Below are positions 49,374 to 57,828 of a stretch of 64,000 bases of DNA, in pieces. The first letter of the stretch is position 1; each line of letters begins with the position of its first letter. The notes under the pieces are model-generated. The model was given only the letters and a program-made list of their open reading frames with translations. It searched no databases and had not been told where the DNA came from. The stretch lies in assembly GCA_023445445.1 (NCBI GenBank), contig JAEXLD010000118.1:1-64000 (forward strand), given 5' to 3'. The translations under genes and the position numbers were made by a program. This stretch comes from Bacillota bacterium. Its GTDB lineage: Bacteria; Bacillota; Clostridia; Clostridiales; Clostridiaceae.

Positions 49374-49880
49374 ATGGACAATTATAAAGATGTGGTTGGA
49401 GAGTTTAAAAAACTAGAACTTGAAAATTATTTAGAAATTGAAGTGCCTAATAACTACATGAAAATACCACTTATTTTAGAAAAAGCAAGATGTAAATTTA
49501 TTGGTAATATGTATATGGAAATAGCTGATGCAATATCAATATATTTTAAAAATGAATATATAGAACCGAGGGTAATTATTCCATTAGATATGTTTGAATA
49601 TTATTATGAGTTGCTAAAGAGTGCTGAAACTAAAAATATGATTACTGTAATAAAATTACTAATGAAGCACCAGTTTAAAGAAGGCGATACAATTAAATTT
49701 TTAAATGGGAAAAGGGGAATGATTTTAAAACCAACAAAAGAGCATTATCAAATACATTATAAGCTGATAAAGAAAGATGGAAGTTTAGGAGTTAAAGAAA
49801 TGGTTCTATATGCTCAAAATAGACCGAAGTATGGTTATGATTGTGAGAATAGAGAGTTTGTTAATTATGAAATTATATAA
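49374..49880 (+). CDS. Unknown 168-aa protein
   Basis: ATG 49374 with AAAGGA 8 nt upstream (GTG 49368 less likely). Two-part protein: helical first half, then a KOW-like small barrel (HQFKEGDTIKFLNGKRGMILKPTKEHYQIHYK). Unknown. Confidence 0.65.
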   Translation: MDNYKDVVGEFKKLELENYLEIEVPNNYMKIPLILEKARCKFIGNMYMEIADAISIYFKNEYIEPRVIIPLDMFEYYYELLKSAETKNMITVIKLLMKHQFKEGDTIKFLNGKRGMILKPTKEHYQIHYKLIKKDGSLGVKEMVLYAQNRPKYGYDCENREFVNYEII

Positions 49881-49903
49881 GTATTAAAGAGGAGCGTTAG
49901 AAT

Positions 49904-50107
49904 ATGTATTTGGGGGGTGGAATAATGGAAGGTTTTAAAGAAGTTGATTTCATGACAGCTTTGAAGTTTTGGGATAAAAATTTCAAAAGAGTAATCTGTG
50001 ATTATAGAGGTACATTGTATGAATTTCCAGTCGGTGGTGAATGGAGAAGTGATTTTAAAGTTGATGGCGGAATGATATTAGATGGAATTTGGTATATAGA
50101 AAACTAA
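49904..50107 (+). CDS. Unknown 67-aa protein
   Basis: ATG 49904 with AGAGGAG 9 nt upstream; ATG 49925 behind GGGGGTGG is equally possible and would give 60 aa. Trp-rich (FWDKNFKRVICDYRGTLYEFPVGGEW). Unknown. Confidence 0.6.
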   Translation: MYLGGGIMEGFKEVDFMTALKFWDKNFKRVICDYRGTLYEFPVGGEWRSDFKVDGGMILDGIWYIEN

Positions 50108-50148
50108 ATAAATTGATGTTTTTATAAAATATGAAAGGGTATGATTAT

Positions 50149-50391
50149 ATGGAATTAGATAAATTTCTTGATAAAGTTTTAGGAAATGTAATGACACAGG
50201 AAGGTTTTGATAAAGTAAGATGTTGTATAAAAGAAGATATGAAGGTATGTGGTTTTAACTATGATACAACCAGAGTGGAATCACAAGTGTTTGATAAAGA
50301 TAACAATTATGAGCCAAGGGTTGAAATATCAAGTGAAGGTTATAATAATGGTGAAATAATATTTATAGATTACTACATAGATGAAGTTTAA
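50149..50391 (+). CDS. Unknown 80-aa protein
   Basis: ATG 50149 with AAAGGG upstream. Helix then beta (VRCCIKEDMKVCGFNYDTTRVES). Overlaps the leader of the next gene. Unknown. Confidence 0.6.
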   Translation: MELDKFLDKVLGNVMTQEGFDKVRCCIKEDMKVCGFNYDTTRVESQVFDKDNNYEPRVEISSEGYNNGEIIFIDYYIDEV

Positions 50392-50404
50392 GGAGGAATT
50401 TAAA

Positions 50405-50569
50405 ATGGGAAACAAAGAAATATTATGTACTTATAAATATGATGGAAGATATACTTTCGATTGGCTAGATGAGAATGAAATTGAGGATTGGATAGAAATA
50501 AATAAAGATGAATATACAGATATAGAAATTATTAGAGTGAAAGTAACTGATATACTTTATCAAAGTTAA
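50405..50569 (+). CDS. Unknown 54-aa protein
   Basis: ATG 50405 with AAGGAGG 8 nt upstream. Acidic (YTFDWLDENEIEDWIEINKDE). Unknown. Confidence 0.6.
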   Translation: MGNKEILCTYKYDGRYTFDWLDENEIEDWIEINKDEYTDIEIIRVKVTDILYQS

Positions 50570-50582
50570 TTGGGGAAGTATT

Positions 50583-50741
50583 ATGTATTTAATATGTTAG
50601 AATTGTGGGTTGAATTGTGAGTTTAAAAAAATAGGATATGATGAAATGGATAATAAAGTCGTGGAGTGTCAAGGATGTGGAGCTATATCATATGACGATG
50701 GAAGTTTAATTGAAGATGATGTAAAGATAATAGATAAATGA
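50583..50741 (+). pseudogene. Zinc-ribbon mini-gene interrupted by an in-frame TAG
   Basis: From ATG 50583 (GGGGAAG upstream): MYLIC, TAG at 50598-50600, then in the same frame NCGLNCEF...VECQGCGAISYDDG to TGA 50739-50741. The stop falls inside what would be the first zinc knuckle (C-stop-NCG), so the full protein, 52 codons, only makes sense if the TAG is read through or was once sense. The second case of this kind in the window. Confidence 0.55.
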
Positions 50742-50774
50742 TGTTTTTATAAAGCGTGAAAGGGGTGGCAAGAT

Positions 50775-50972
50775 TTGAAATATAACACAATAGAAGAATT
50801 AATGCATGAATTAAATTTGGAAGTAAATAATTCAAATAATGAAATTGAGAAGAAACTTTTAGATGAATTTTATGCAGATAAAAGAAAAGAAATAGATTTT
50901 TTAGAAAATCATATAAAAGATATTGAAAGCGGAGATTATAAACCTAAAAGTTTTGAAAGAATTAATAGTTAA
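50775..50972 (+). CDS. Helical 65-aa protein
   Basis: TTG 50775 with AGGGGTGG 6 nt upstream. Long charged helices (LDEFYADKRKEIDFLENHIKDIE). Unknown. Confidence 0.6.
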   Translation: MKYNTIEELMHELNLEVNNSNNEIEKKLLDEFYADKRKEIDFLENHIKDIESGDYKPKSFERINS

Positions 50973-51006
50973 ATGATACATTTTATTTAAGATTAGGAGG
51001 TTTAAA

Positions 51007-51267
51007 ATGAGTAATAAAATTCCACCACAAGGTGTTTTAACATTGATAAAAAACAATAAGAAAGAAAAACTGATAAAAGATATTGAAAGATTAATAAGTA
51101 GTTTAAATGAAGAATTAGGATCATTAAAAAATAATCCATATCATAAAATTAATAGTTGTGGGATAATTCAAGATAAGGCAACGGCAATAGATAGTTTATG
51201 TTGTGAAATTGCAACTATAAGCGAAACTATAGATATAATAGAAGGGAATCATATTTTAAGTAAATAA
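51007..51267 (+). CDS. Helical 86-aa protein
   Basis: ATG 51007 with TAGGAGG upstream. Coiled-coil-like first half; CGIIQDKATAIDSLCCEIATI in the second. Unknown. Confidence 0.6.
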   Translation: MSNKIPPQGVLTLIKNNKKEKLIKDIERLISSLNEELGSLKNNPYHKINSCGIIQDKATAIDSLCCEIATISETIDIIEGNHILSK

Positions 51268-51306
51268 TAGTTAAAATAATGATTTTATGAAAAAGAAGGT
51301 GATACT

Positions 51307-51531
51307 TTGATATTAGGTTATAATATTGAAAATGATAGATATGGAATTTTAGAAATGGATCTTTGGGTTAATGAGGGTTTGCATTGTGGAGAATCCATAG
51401 AAGTATTTGTAAATGATAGGTGGATTAAAGACAGAATGGAATATGACCATAATATTAATAACTGGTATTTAGTTGAAACTAGATTAATCGGGGAACAATT
51501 AGAGTATGTGAAGGTAAGATTAGGGGACTAA
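51307..51531 (+). CDS. Unknown 74-aa protein
   Basis: TTG 51307 with AAGGTG upstream. Beta-rich (GILEMDLWVNEGLHCGESIEVFVNDRWI). Unknown; small beta-barrel phage protein. Confidence 0.6.
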   Translation: MILGYNIENDRYGILEMDLWVNEGLHCGESIEVFVNDRWIKDRMEYDHNINNWYLVETRLIGEQLEYVKVRLGD

Positions 51532-51611
51532 TATCCCCTAAATAATTTATGAAAGAGTTGTTTTATAAATTATAAATTGGATATAATATTTATATAATGG
51601 AGGTGTTATAT

Positions 51612-52037
51612 TTGAATATATGGCAATTAGTTAAAGCTACGAGGGAAGATTATAAAATAAGTGCTGACGAACAATATAATAGAATGTTTGGATATCTAAT
51701 AATGAATTGTAATGCTGATGAGGTAAGAAAGTTGAGTAATCAATGGAATAAAAAAGCTTCACTTTTAGTAAGGTTAAAAGATTATGAGAAATTGCATATT
51801 CAAAACGGTGGATTTGTTGATGGTGGAGATGATGCTTTTTATCAAGATTTTGCAGATTGGATAGTTGCACAAGGTGAAGAACTATATAACGAGATTCTTG
51901 ATAGAGATTGTAATGTAGTTAAAGAGTATATTACAAAGAATAACATTGGTAGTGATGATTATTTGTATGAAAATATAGGATATGCTTTTATGAATGCTGA
52001 AGACTATTTATCAGATAGAAATTCAAATGATGGTTAG
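51612..52037 (+). CDS. Unknown 141-aa protein (DUF4240-like)
   Basis: TTG 51612 with GGAGGTG 6 nt upstream; ATG 51597 lies within that site. NIWQLVKATREDYKISADEQYN...LWD-like segment and GGDDAFYQDFADWIVAQGEELYNEILD resemble the DUF4240 family (FWxlI...D..F..WvIsqG). Unknown function. Confidence 0.6.
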   Translation: MNIWQLVKATREDYKISADEQYNRMFGYLIMNCNADEVRKLSNQWNKKASLLVRLKDYEKLHIQNGGFVDGGDDAFYQDFADWIVAQGEELYNEILDRDCNVVKEYITKNNIGSDDYLYENIGYAFMNAEDYLSDRNSNDG

Positions 52038-52125
52038 TGGACTTTAAATTAGATTAAAAAGTAGTAATATAAATGGGTGGGGAACTTTAAAAAATAAAAA
52101 TTATAAAATAATTAATTAAAAAGAC

Positions 52126-52155
52126 TTGTGAAGTTAATACATAATATGGTAAGAT
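52126..52155 (+). promoter_or_regulatory. Sigma-A-type promoter
   Basis: TTGTGA (52126-52131), 18 bp, TAAGAT (52150-52155); repeat element core ends 6 bp before the -35 box. The spacing rule supports an otherwise modest match. Confidence 0.6.
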
Positions 52156-52199
52156 AAATATATCAAGAAATTCTTGGTAAAAATAATAGAGAGGTGGAT

Positions 52200-52544
52200 A
52201 TGGTGAATGAATTAAAGGCTTATTACATTGTAAGTGACAATGGAGTTATAGACTTAATAATTGGACAAGAAAAAGATAAGAAACAAGTAGCTGTAACAAC
52301 ATTAGATTATATACAAAAGAAGAATGATGTTAGTTGGTTAAAATATAGGATCTTAGAGATTGATGCTGAAGGAATTATGATTGAAGGTTATATAAACATG
52401 GTTACAACCATAAAGATGAATGGACAACCAATTAGAACAATACTGAATGATTTTTATAACATACCAGAGATAATAGAGAAGTATATGGAAGAAGAAAATG
52501 ATTATAGACATTATGAATATATTAGCGAATACATAAAATTATAA
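52200..52544 (+). CDS. Unknown 114-aa protein
   Basis: ATG 52200 or GTG 52203, behind GAGAGGTGG. Strand-rich first part (AYYIVSDNGVIDLIIGQEKDKKQVAVTTL). Repeat element core (52548) follows the stop. Unknown. Confidence 0.6.
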   Translation: MVNELKAYYIVSDNGVIDLIIGQEKDKKQVAVTTLDYIQKKNDVSWLKYRILEIDAEGIMIEGYINMVTTIKMNGQPIRTILNDFYNIPEIIEKYMEEENDYRHYEYISEYIKL

Positions 52545-52579
52545 TAATTAATTAAAATTTAGAATTGGAGTTGTTAAAT

Positions 52580-53038
52580 ATGATTATTGAAAAAATATGT
52601 GATATATTAGGAGTTGCGTTGGGATCTATTGCTTTATTGGAAACAATAAGATTGAATAAAAAAATAACTATCCCAAAAGTAAAAATAAATCTGGAGAGAA
52701 TAGATAATACAAATCACTGTTCTTACCACAATTTAATAATTCAAAATATATCGGATTATAACTTATATGATTTTAATTTAAGGTTAGAAGAGTTTGAAAA
52801 TATCAAGGCTGAAGATCAAACAATGAAGGAATACATAAGAGTATTAAATGAAACTATTCCTGTATTTACTATTGGACAGATTTATGATACGTTTTTGTTA
52901 AGCTTAGAGGAAAATAAAGATTTAAAAGAATTAAATTTTAACGTAACATACAAGACAAATCCAAATGGTAAAATAAAAAAAGAAAAGATAACCTTTAATA
53001 TAAACGCATTAAGAAATATATATGTAAACATAAAATAA
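52580..53038 (+). CDS. Membrane-associated unknown protein
   Basis: 152 aa from ATG 52580 (TGGAG 9 nt upstream). Hydrophobic start ICDILGVALGSIALLET, then a beta-sandwich-like domain (HCSYHNLIIQNISDYNLYDFNLRLEEF). Unknown. Confidence 0.6.
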   Translation: MIIEKICDILGVALGSIALLETIRLNKKITIPKVKINLERIDNTNHCSYHNLIIQNISDYNLYDFNLRLEEFENIKAEDQTMKEYIRVLNETIPVFTIGQIYDTFLLSLEENKDLKELNFNVTYKTNPNGKIKKEKITFNINALRNIYVNIK

Positions 53039-53090
53039 TTAATTAAAATGAAGAATTTAATAATTAATTAAATAAAGAGGGGTTGAGGGG

Positions 53091-54152
53091 ATGCCTAGAA
53101 GGAGAAATAGGTATGTAAGCAATTCTTTGAGTGATTTAAATTCACAAAGAGAAATTCAAGAAAATAGAGGAAGGCATGAATATTTTAATAACAATAGAGA
53201 AGCTAGAAGGTATGAGGGGGATAGGGGTAGGAGAATTGGGAATAATCCAGTTGATGATTCATCTGGAATAAATAGATTAGATTTATCATCATTTGAGAGA
53301 GGATATATTAGCGAATGGATTACTAGCAATCCACAAAGAAGTCAAAGCCTATATGTAGATTTTGATAAGCCAGAAAATAAATATATAAAGCCATATAACT
53401 ACAAGCCTGAAGAATTTATTTTCAGTAAAACAAATGAAGATGTTGATGATAAATTGTTATATATAGGTACAGAAATAGAAATTGACTGTGCTGGTGAAAT
53501 TGATGATAATGCAAAATATGTTATTGATAATTTAAAAGAGTGTTATACAGTACATGATGGAAGTTTAAATAATGGATTTGAAATAGTTACTCATCCAGCT
53601 ACATTGGGTTATCATAAACAAATGAATTATAAAGAAGTATTTCAATGGTTATTAGACAGAGGATATAGGTCACATGATACAAGAACTTGTGGATTGCATG
53701 TTCATGTTAATAGAGATTATCTATCAGAGAATAAAACAATTCAGGACTTGTGTATAACTAAAATATTATTCTTACTTGAAAAGTATTGGAATGAAATAAC
53801 TAAAATCGCTAGAAGATCTGAATGTAATTATAGTGTTAAAATAAAAAGAGATAGAGATGATGATAGCTTGTTAGATTTATTATATAAAGCAAAAGGAAAT
53901 AGTGGTTATTTTAGTAATGCAAAATATAATTGTTTAAATTTATTACATAAAAATACAATAGAATTTAGGATATTTAAGGGAACACTAAAGTATGAAACTT
54001 ATATTGCTACATTGGAGTTTGTAAAAAATATAGTTGATATTAGTAAAAGAGTACCATTGGAGGAGATTCAATTGGTAACATTTGAAGGAATAATAAATGC
54101 TAATGAAACAGAGTATTTGATGAGTTATTTAGAAGAAAGAAATATTAAATAA
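53091..54152 (+). CDS. Amidoligase-family protein
   Basis: 353 aa. After a disordered Arg/Asn-rich N-terminus (1-110) come the amidoligase marks: LYIGTEIEIDC, VHDGSLNNGFEIVTHPATL, CGLHVHVNR and CLNLLHKNTIEFRIFKGTLK. The family belongs to the glutamine-synthetase/gamma-glutamylcysteine-ligase fold and joins a carboxylate to an amine with ATP, as in peptide-tag or cell-wall-type reactions. Substrate unknown. GAGGGG precedes ATG 53091; two repeat elements (53039, 53064) lie before it. Stands 5 kb from the DNA modification operon. Confidence 0.8.
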   Translation: MPRRRNRYVSNSLSDLNSQREIQENRGRHEYFNNNREARRYEGDRGRRIGNNPVDDSSGINRLDLSSFERGYISEWITSNPQRSQSLYVDFDKPENKYIKPYNYKPEEFIFSKTNEDVDDKLLYIGTEIEIDCAGEIDDNAKYVIDNLKECYTVHDGSLNNGFEIVTHPATLGYHKQMNYKEVFQWLLDRGYRSHDTRTCGLHVHVNRDYLSENKTIQDLCITKILFLLEKYWNEITKIARRSECNYSVKIKRDRDDDSLLDLLYKAKGNSGYFSNAKYNCLNLLHKNTIEFRIFKGTLKYETYIATLEFVKNIVDISKRVPLEEIQLVTFEGIINANETEYLMSYLEERNIK

Positions 54153-54166
54153 GAGTTGGTGAGAAT

Positions 54167-54511
54167 ATGAGTATTAAAGAATTCCAATTAAATGAAAAAG
54201 AAAAGTGTTATAAATATGTTAAAAGGGCTATATTATCAAATATAAAATCACACATAAGAAATGCTCCTAACGAAAATAGCATAAATTATTATTATAATTC
54301 AAGTTTTGTAGTCAAAGAAACGGGTAAATTAGGAGAACCAATATGGATATATAGTAAAATTAATATGTGGTTCGAAAGACTGTTTGAAGATTTAAAGGCA
54401 GAAGGTATCACATTAAGAAAAATAGAAGTATATAAGAATAAAAGTAAAGGAATATTCAAAAGAAAGGAATCTAAAGAATTTCAGTATGATTATTATAATT
54501 TAAGTTGGTAA
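54167..54511 (+). CDS. Unknown 114-aa protein next to amidoligase
   Basis: ATG 54167, 14 nt after the amidoligase gene. Starts SIKEFQLNEKEKCYKYVKRAIL; basic C-terminus YKNKSKGIFKRKESKEF. May work with the amidoligase. Unknown. Confidence 0.6.
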   Translation: MSIKEFQLNEKEKCYKYVKRAILSNIKSHIRNAPNENSINYYYNSSFVVKETGKLGEPIWIYSKINMWFERLFEDLKAEGITLRKIEVYKNKSKGIFKRKESKEFQYDYYNLSW

Positions 54512-54546
54512 TAATTAATTAAATAAAATAAAGAGGTGGTGTTGAA

Positions 54547-54738
54547 ATGGAAGATAATTTTAAATTAGATTTAACATTTAAAGTTCATTATGCAGGTGAT
54601 GAGAATGTTGTAACTATGTCAGCTTTAAATATTAAAGATTTGTTCTTAAAATTAAATGAATTAACAGATAGCTATTATAAATGCGAGTTACAGAATGCTA
54701 GTCTAGGCATTGTTACTAATGAATTGACGAATAATTAA
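54547..54738 (+). CDS. Unknown 63-aa protein
   Basis: ATG 54547 with AGAGGTGG upstream. LDLTFKVHYAGDENVVTMSALN, beta then helix. Unknown. Confidence 0.6.
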   Translation: MEDNFKLDLTFKVHYAGDENVVTMSALNIKDLFLKLNELTDSYYKCELQNASLGIVTNELTNN

Positions 54739-54773
54739 TGAAATAAGAAATTTATTAAGAGAGAGGTGTAAGC

Positions 54774-54953
54774 GTGGTCAGGAAAACAGAAAAATATTAT
54801 ATAAAGAAAATTAAAACGTATAAAAGTAAATATAGAAAATTTAATAGTTATGGTGAGCAAAAAGTGAAGAGGACTACTTATTGGTTATTTCTTGTAATTC
54901 CTATATTTATAAAAGAAGAAGTTCTCAAGGGTGAGTTTGAATATAAGAGATGA
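54774..54953 (+). CDS. Small basic protein
   Basis: 59 aa, GTG 54774 with AGAGGTG upstream. Very basic N-terminal half (RKTEKYYIKKIKTYKSKYRK), then a short hydrophobic stretch YWLFLVIPIF. Unknown. Confidence 0.5.
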   Translation: MVRKTEKYYIKKIKTYKSKYRKFNSYGEQKVKRTTYWLFLVIPIFIKEEVLKGEFEYKR

Positions 54954-55016
54954 AATGACTATTTTAAATAATTAATAATGTGTAAATATTACGAAGTAAA
55001 GAAAGGTGGAATGAGT

Positions 55017-55226
55017 ATGTCTAACGTTAATGAAAGAATGAAACAGATTGAAGAAGAAAGCACACCAATTGAGTGCGTCGAAGATATAATTGAGTGCCTT
55101 GAATCACTTTATACAGTGGAACTTAATAATGGCGTAAAGAGATTGCCAAAGGAATTGATAGATTTTAGTGGATTTATTTCAATCGCTTTAAAACAAGCAA
55201 GGCTATTAAAAACTAAACTAAATTAA
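55017..55226 (+). CDS. Unknown 69-aa protein
   Basis: ATG 55017 with AAAGGTGG 7 nt upstream; the frame is open to 54978. Helical with NERMKQIEEESTPIECVEDIIECLESLY. Unknown. Confidence 0.6.
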   Translation: MSNVNERMKQIEEESTPIECVEDIIECLESLYTVELNNGVKRLPKELIDFSGFISIALKQARLLKTKLN

Positions 55227-55283
55227 TTGGCAAATCATAAATAAAATAAAAATTAATACTATTATGAATCAAGGAGTGGATTG

Positions 55284-55508
55284 ATGAAATTAAAAAGATT
55301 ATTTAAACCTATATATAAAAAGAATTGTAATTGGTGTAAGCATTTAAGATTTGGATTAGATGAGAGTATTGCAGATTGTACTATTACTGGTGAAAAAATG
55401 CTTTTTATATATGATGTGTTGGATAATAAAACTTGTGAAAATTTTAAATGTTGCACATCAAGTAGAAGTATAAAAGATATAGTAAAAAATTTTTTCAATA
55501 TAAAGTGA
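55284..55508 (+). CDS. Cys-rich 74-aa protein
   Basis: ATG 55284 with AAGGAG upstream. Cys at NCNWCKH, ADCTITG, KTCENFKCC; basic start KLKRLFKPIYKK. Pattern suggests a metal cluster or zinc. Unknown. Confidence 0.65.
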   Translation: MKLKRLFKPIYKKNCNWCKHLRFGLDESIADCTITGEKMLFIYDVLDNKTCENFKCCTSSRSIKDIVKNFFNIK

Positions 55509-55575
55509 TACGTCATTCAGAAAAATGACTAAATAAAATATAGTATTTATTTAAAATATTAAAAGGTGGTGAAAC

Positions 55576-55749
55576 ATGAGAAGATACATATTATATGCTT
55601 TAATAACAATTATACTAGCTATATTTTGGGTAGGTTTAGAGTGGATATTAGATGGTCAAATTATAAGTCAGCATAGTGATACTGTTATTTGTTTAGTGCT
55701 AGGTTGGTTTATAATGGACTGGGTAGATTATTATATATTTGAGAAATAG
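55576..55749 (+). CDS. Two-span small membrane protein
   Basis: 57 aa, ATG 55576 with AAAGGTGG upstream. Helices YILYALITIILAIFWVGL and VICLVLGWFIMDWV. Size and layout resemble small phage membrane proteins; a holin role is possible but nothing near supports lysis. Confidence 0.55.
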   Translation: MRRYILYALITIILAIFWVGLEWILDGQIISQHSDTVICLVLGWFIMDWVDYYIFEK

Positions 55750-55763
55750 GGGTGATGAAATAG

Positions 55764-55940
55764 GTGATCCAGATAAATAATTCAACTCAATTAAGTTTTA
55801 ATGGTAAAGAATTTACTATAACTCAAAACAAGGGTGAATACATAGATGAGATACAATTAAACATTGTAGAAGTACAAACTTTAGGATATGAAATAGAACA
55901 GTTGGTGAGATATAATAAGGCTTTAGGAAAGATTAAATAA
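55764..55940 (+). CDS. Unknown 58-aa protein
   Basis: GTG 55764 with GGGGTG 9 nt upstream. MIQINNSTQLSFNGKEFTITQNKGEY; beta then helix. Unknown. Confidence 0.55.
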   Translation: MIQINNSTQLSFNGKEFTITQNKGEYIDEIQLNIVEVQTLGYEIEQLVRYNKALGKIK

Positions 55941-55967
55941 TTTTATAAAATAATTAATTAAAAAGTA

Positions 55968-55996
55968 TTTACAAAATATAGAATAGGTGGTAAGAT
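55968..55996 (+). promoter_or_regulatory. Sigma-A-type promoter
   Basis: TTTACA (55968-55973), 17 bp, TAAGAT (55991-55996); repeat element core ends 6 bp before the -35 box. Probably drives the replication module. Confidence 0.7.
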
Positions 55997-56044
55997 TAAA
56001 TAGTAAGGTAAATCTTACTAATAAGTAAATAGGGGGTGAGAGAT

Positions 56045-56347
56045 ATGTTATGTGATAATTGCTTACATAAGATGGTGTGCAAGGAAATAGACAACTTTAA
56101 GAAGTACGAAGAACAATACATAGAAATGAGAAAGATAAGTTCATTGTTTGACAAACCAATTGAATGTCCTTGCTATTTAGAATCAAGAGATAAAGATATT
56201 AAACAGGATATAAGGAATTTGGAGGTTATTAAGTCCTATTTAAAAGGGTATCTGAACAGAGCAGTAGGAATGAATTTTGTGGACATTAAAGCATTCACTA
56301 TTATAGATGAACTTTTAGAAAATAATATTAAAAGATTTAATAATTAA
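56045..56347 (+). CDS. Cys-rich 100-aa protein
   Basis: ATG 56045 with GGGGGTGAG upstream. CDNCLHKMVC and ECPCYLE give a likely metal site in the first 45 residues; the rest is helical. Upstream of the replication genes. Unknown. Confidence 0.65.
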   Translation: MLCDNCLHKMVCKEIDNFKKYEEQYIEMRKISSLFDKPIECPCYLESRDKDIKQDIRNLEVIKSYLKGYLNRAVGMNFVDIKAFTIIDELLENNIKRFNN

Positions 56348-56512
56348 TTAAAAAATAAACAGAAGTTATATCAATAATATACAAAAGATTAACAATTTAG
56401 TAAATAAATTCACAATTTTATAAAGTTTCAAATTGGATTAATAGTTACTCAGAGAAGTGATATCCATCATATAATAATTATTTAAAAATATAAGAAAAAG
56501 AGGAGAGATTTT

Positions 56513-57736
56513 ATGGCAAAAGAAAGAATGTTTGATAGGGGAAGGTTTGTATTTATAGGAGAACCAGTTTTTGGTAGGGATAATGTAGTAACGACAGCTA
56601 AATTAAACTCAAAAAGTGAGTGGAGTAGAACTAGATTAAACTTTGGTGTCAAGGTTGGAAATAACACACAATTTTTAAATACAGAATATATACATAGTGA
56701 TAAAATAAAAACAGTTAAGTTATTTGATAAAGAAGGAAATGGTTTTGAGGTTAAATTAGATGACACAGCTAATCCAATGCACTTAGATAAAGTTGGAGAT
56801 TTTTCCAAAATAACAGTTAATTTGGAAACAGATCAAGAAGTTAAAAAACAATATTATTCATTATTATTCAGAAGAAGAAATCATGAAATTAAAGCTGATA
56901 AGACTACAGAAGATGAAGATAAGATTAAGGAATATACTGAGCAATTAAAAGAGTTTTCAAGTAATGTTGTTCAATTTGTACATATAAAAGACTTTATAAA
57001 GTTTATTAATTCAAACCAAGAAGTAATCAAAGGTAATAAAGTAAAGGTTACTGGCGATGTTAAATCAAATTACTATAATGGTAAGAATAGACTTCAATTT
57101 ATACCTTCAACTGTTGAGTTTGTTAGTGCTGATACAAGAGAGGAACTTACAGTTCACTTGGATATATTCTTTGATAAAGACTCAATAGATGATGATAAGA
57201 AAGAAAAGAAAATGTATATAAACGGATATGTTGGTGAGAGAATTAAAAAAGCTGATAAATTAATACCTACACAAATAATTTTTGATTATAGTAAGGCTAA
57301 TTTAGAAGATGAAAATCAAAATAATCTAGTAGAATTTGTTAAAGGTTTCTTTAATGTTAAAAACAAAAAAGTGTTACATAGACTTCCAGTTATATGTCAA
57401 GTAATAAATGGAGCAGAAGTAGTTGAATTTGATGAATCTCATTTAACAAAAACTCAAAAAACTGCTATAGCGTTAGGACTAAATACATTAGAGGATTTTA
57501 AACCTAAAGGTAATGTATTTGGTGATAGAATCAATTTCGTAAGATTATTACAACCAGATTTAAAAGTTGCGACTGATGGGGCTATAGAATCAATAGACGT
57601 AGAAGATTTATATAATTATTTACTAGAAGATGATAGCGATAAGAGTATTGAGGATGTTAAAAACAATGATAATGAAGAAAGTAAAAAAGAAGAACAATCA
57701 AATGATGATTTAATGAAGGCACTTTTCGGAGTGTAA
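56513..57736 (+). CDS. Probable phage single-stranded-DNA-binding protein
   Basis: 407 aa. Strand-rich N-terminal and central parts (RFVFIGEPVFGRDNV, VVQFVHIKDFIKFINSNQEVIKGNKVKVTGDVKSNYYNGKNRLQF, an OB-fold-like run) and a highly acidic 40-residue tail ending NDDLMKALFGV. An acidic tail with a hydrophobic tip is the usual partner-binding end of SSB proteins. First gene before the RecA-like ATPase, helicase and primase. Identity inferred from build and place. AGGAGAG precedes ATG 56513. Confidence 0.6.
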   Translation: MAKERMFDRGRFVFIGEPVFGRDNVVTTAKLNSKSEWSRTRLNFGVKVGNNTQFLNTEYIHSDKIKTVKLFDKEGNGFEVKLDDTANPMHLDKVGDFSKITVNLETDQEVKKQYYSLLFRRRNHEIKADKTTEDEDKIKEYTEQLKEFSSNVVQFVHIKDFIKFINSNQEVIKGNKVKVTGDVKSNYYNGKNRLQFIPSTVEFVSADTREELTVHLDIFFDKDSIDDDKKEKKMYINGYVGERIKKADKLIPTQIIFDYSKANLEDENQNNLVEFVKGFFNVKNKKVLHRLPVICQVINGAEVVEFDESHLTKTQKTAIALGLNTLEDFKPKGNVFGDRINFVRLLQPDLKVATDGAIESIDVEDLYNYLLEDDSDKSIEDVKNNDNEESKKEEQSNDDLMKALFGV

Positions 57737-57828
57737 AACAAATAATTACAGAGATTTGAGTGGTAATTGTGAGATGATATTACTATAATAATTAATTAAA
57801 ATTATAATTTAAAAGGAGAGATTTTAAT

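Noticed and set aside
6567..50600. Genome-wide reassignment of TAG
   Set aside because: Several well-supported genes end in TAG (e.g. replication-relaxation-like protein, integrase, RecA-like, primase).
55576..55749. Holin
   Set aside because: Two membrane spans fit, but no endolysin or other lysis gene is near; left as an unknown membrane protein.
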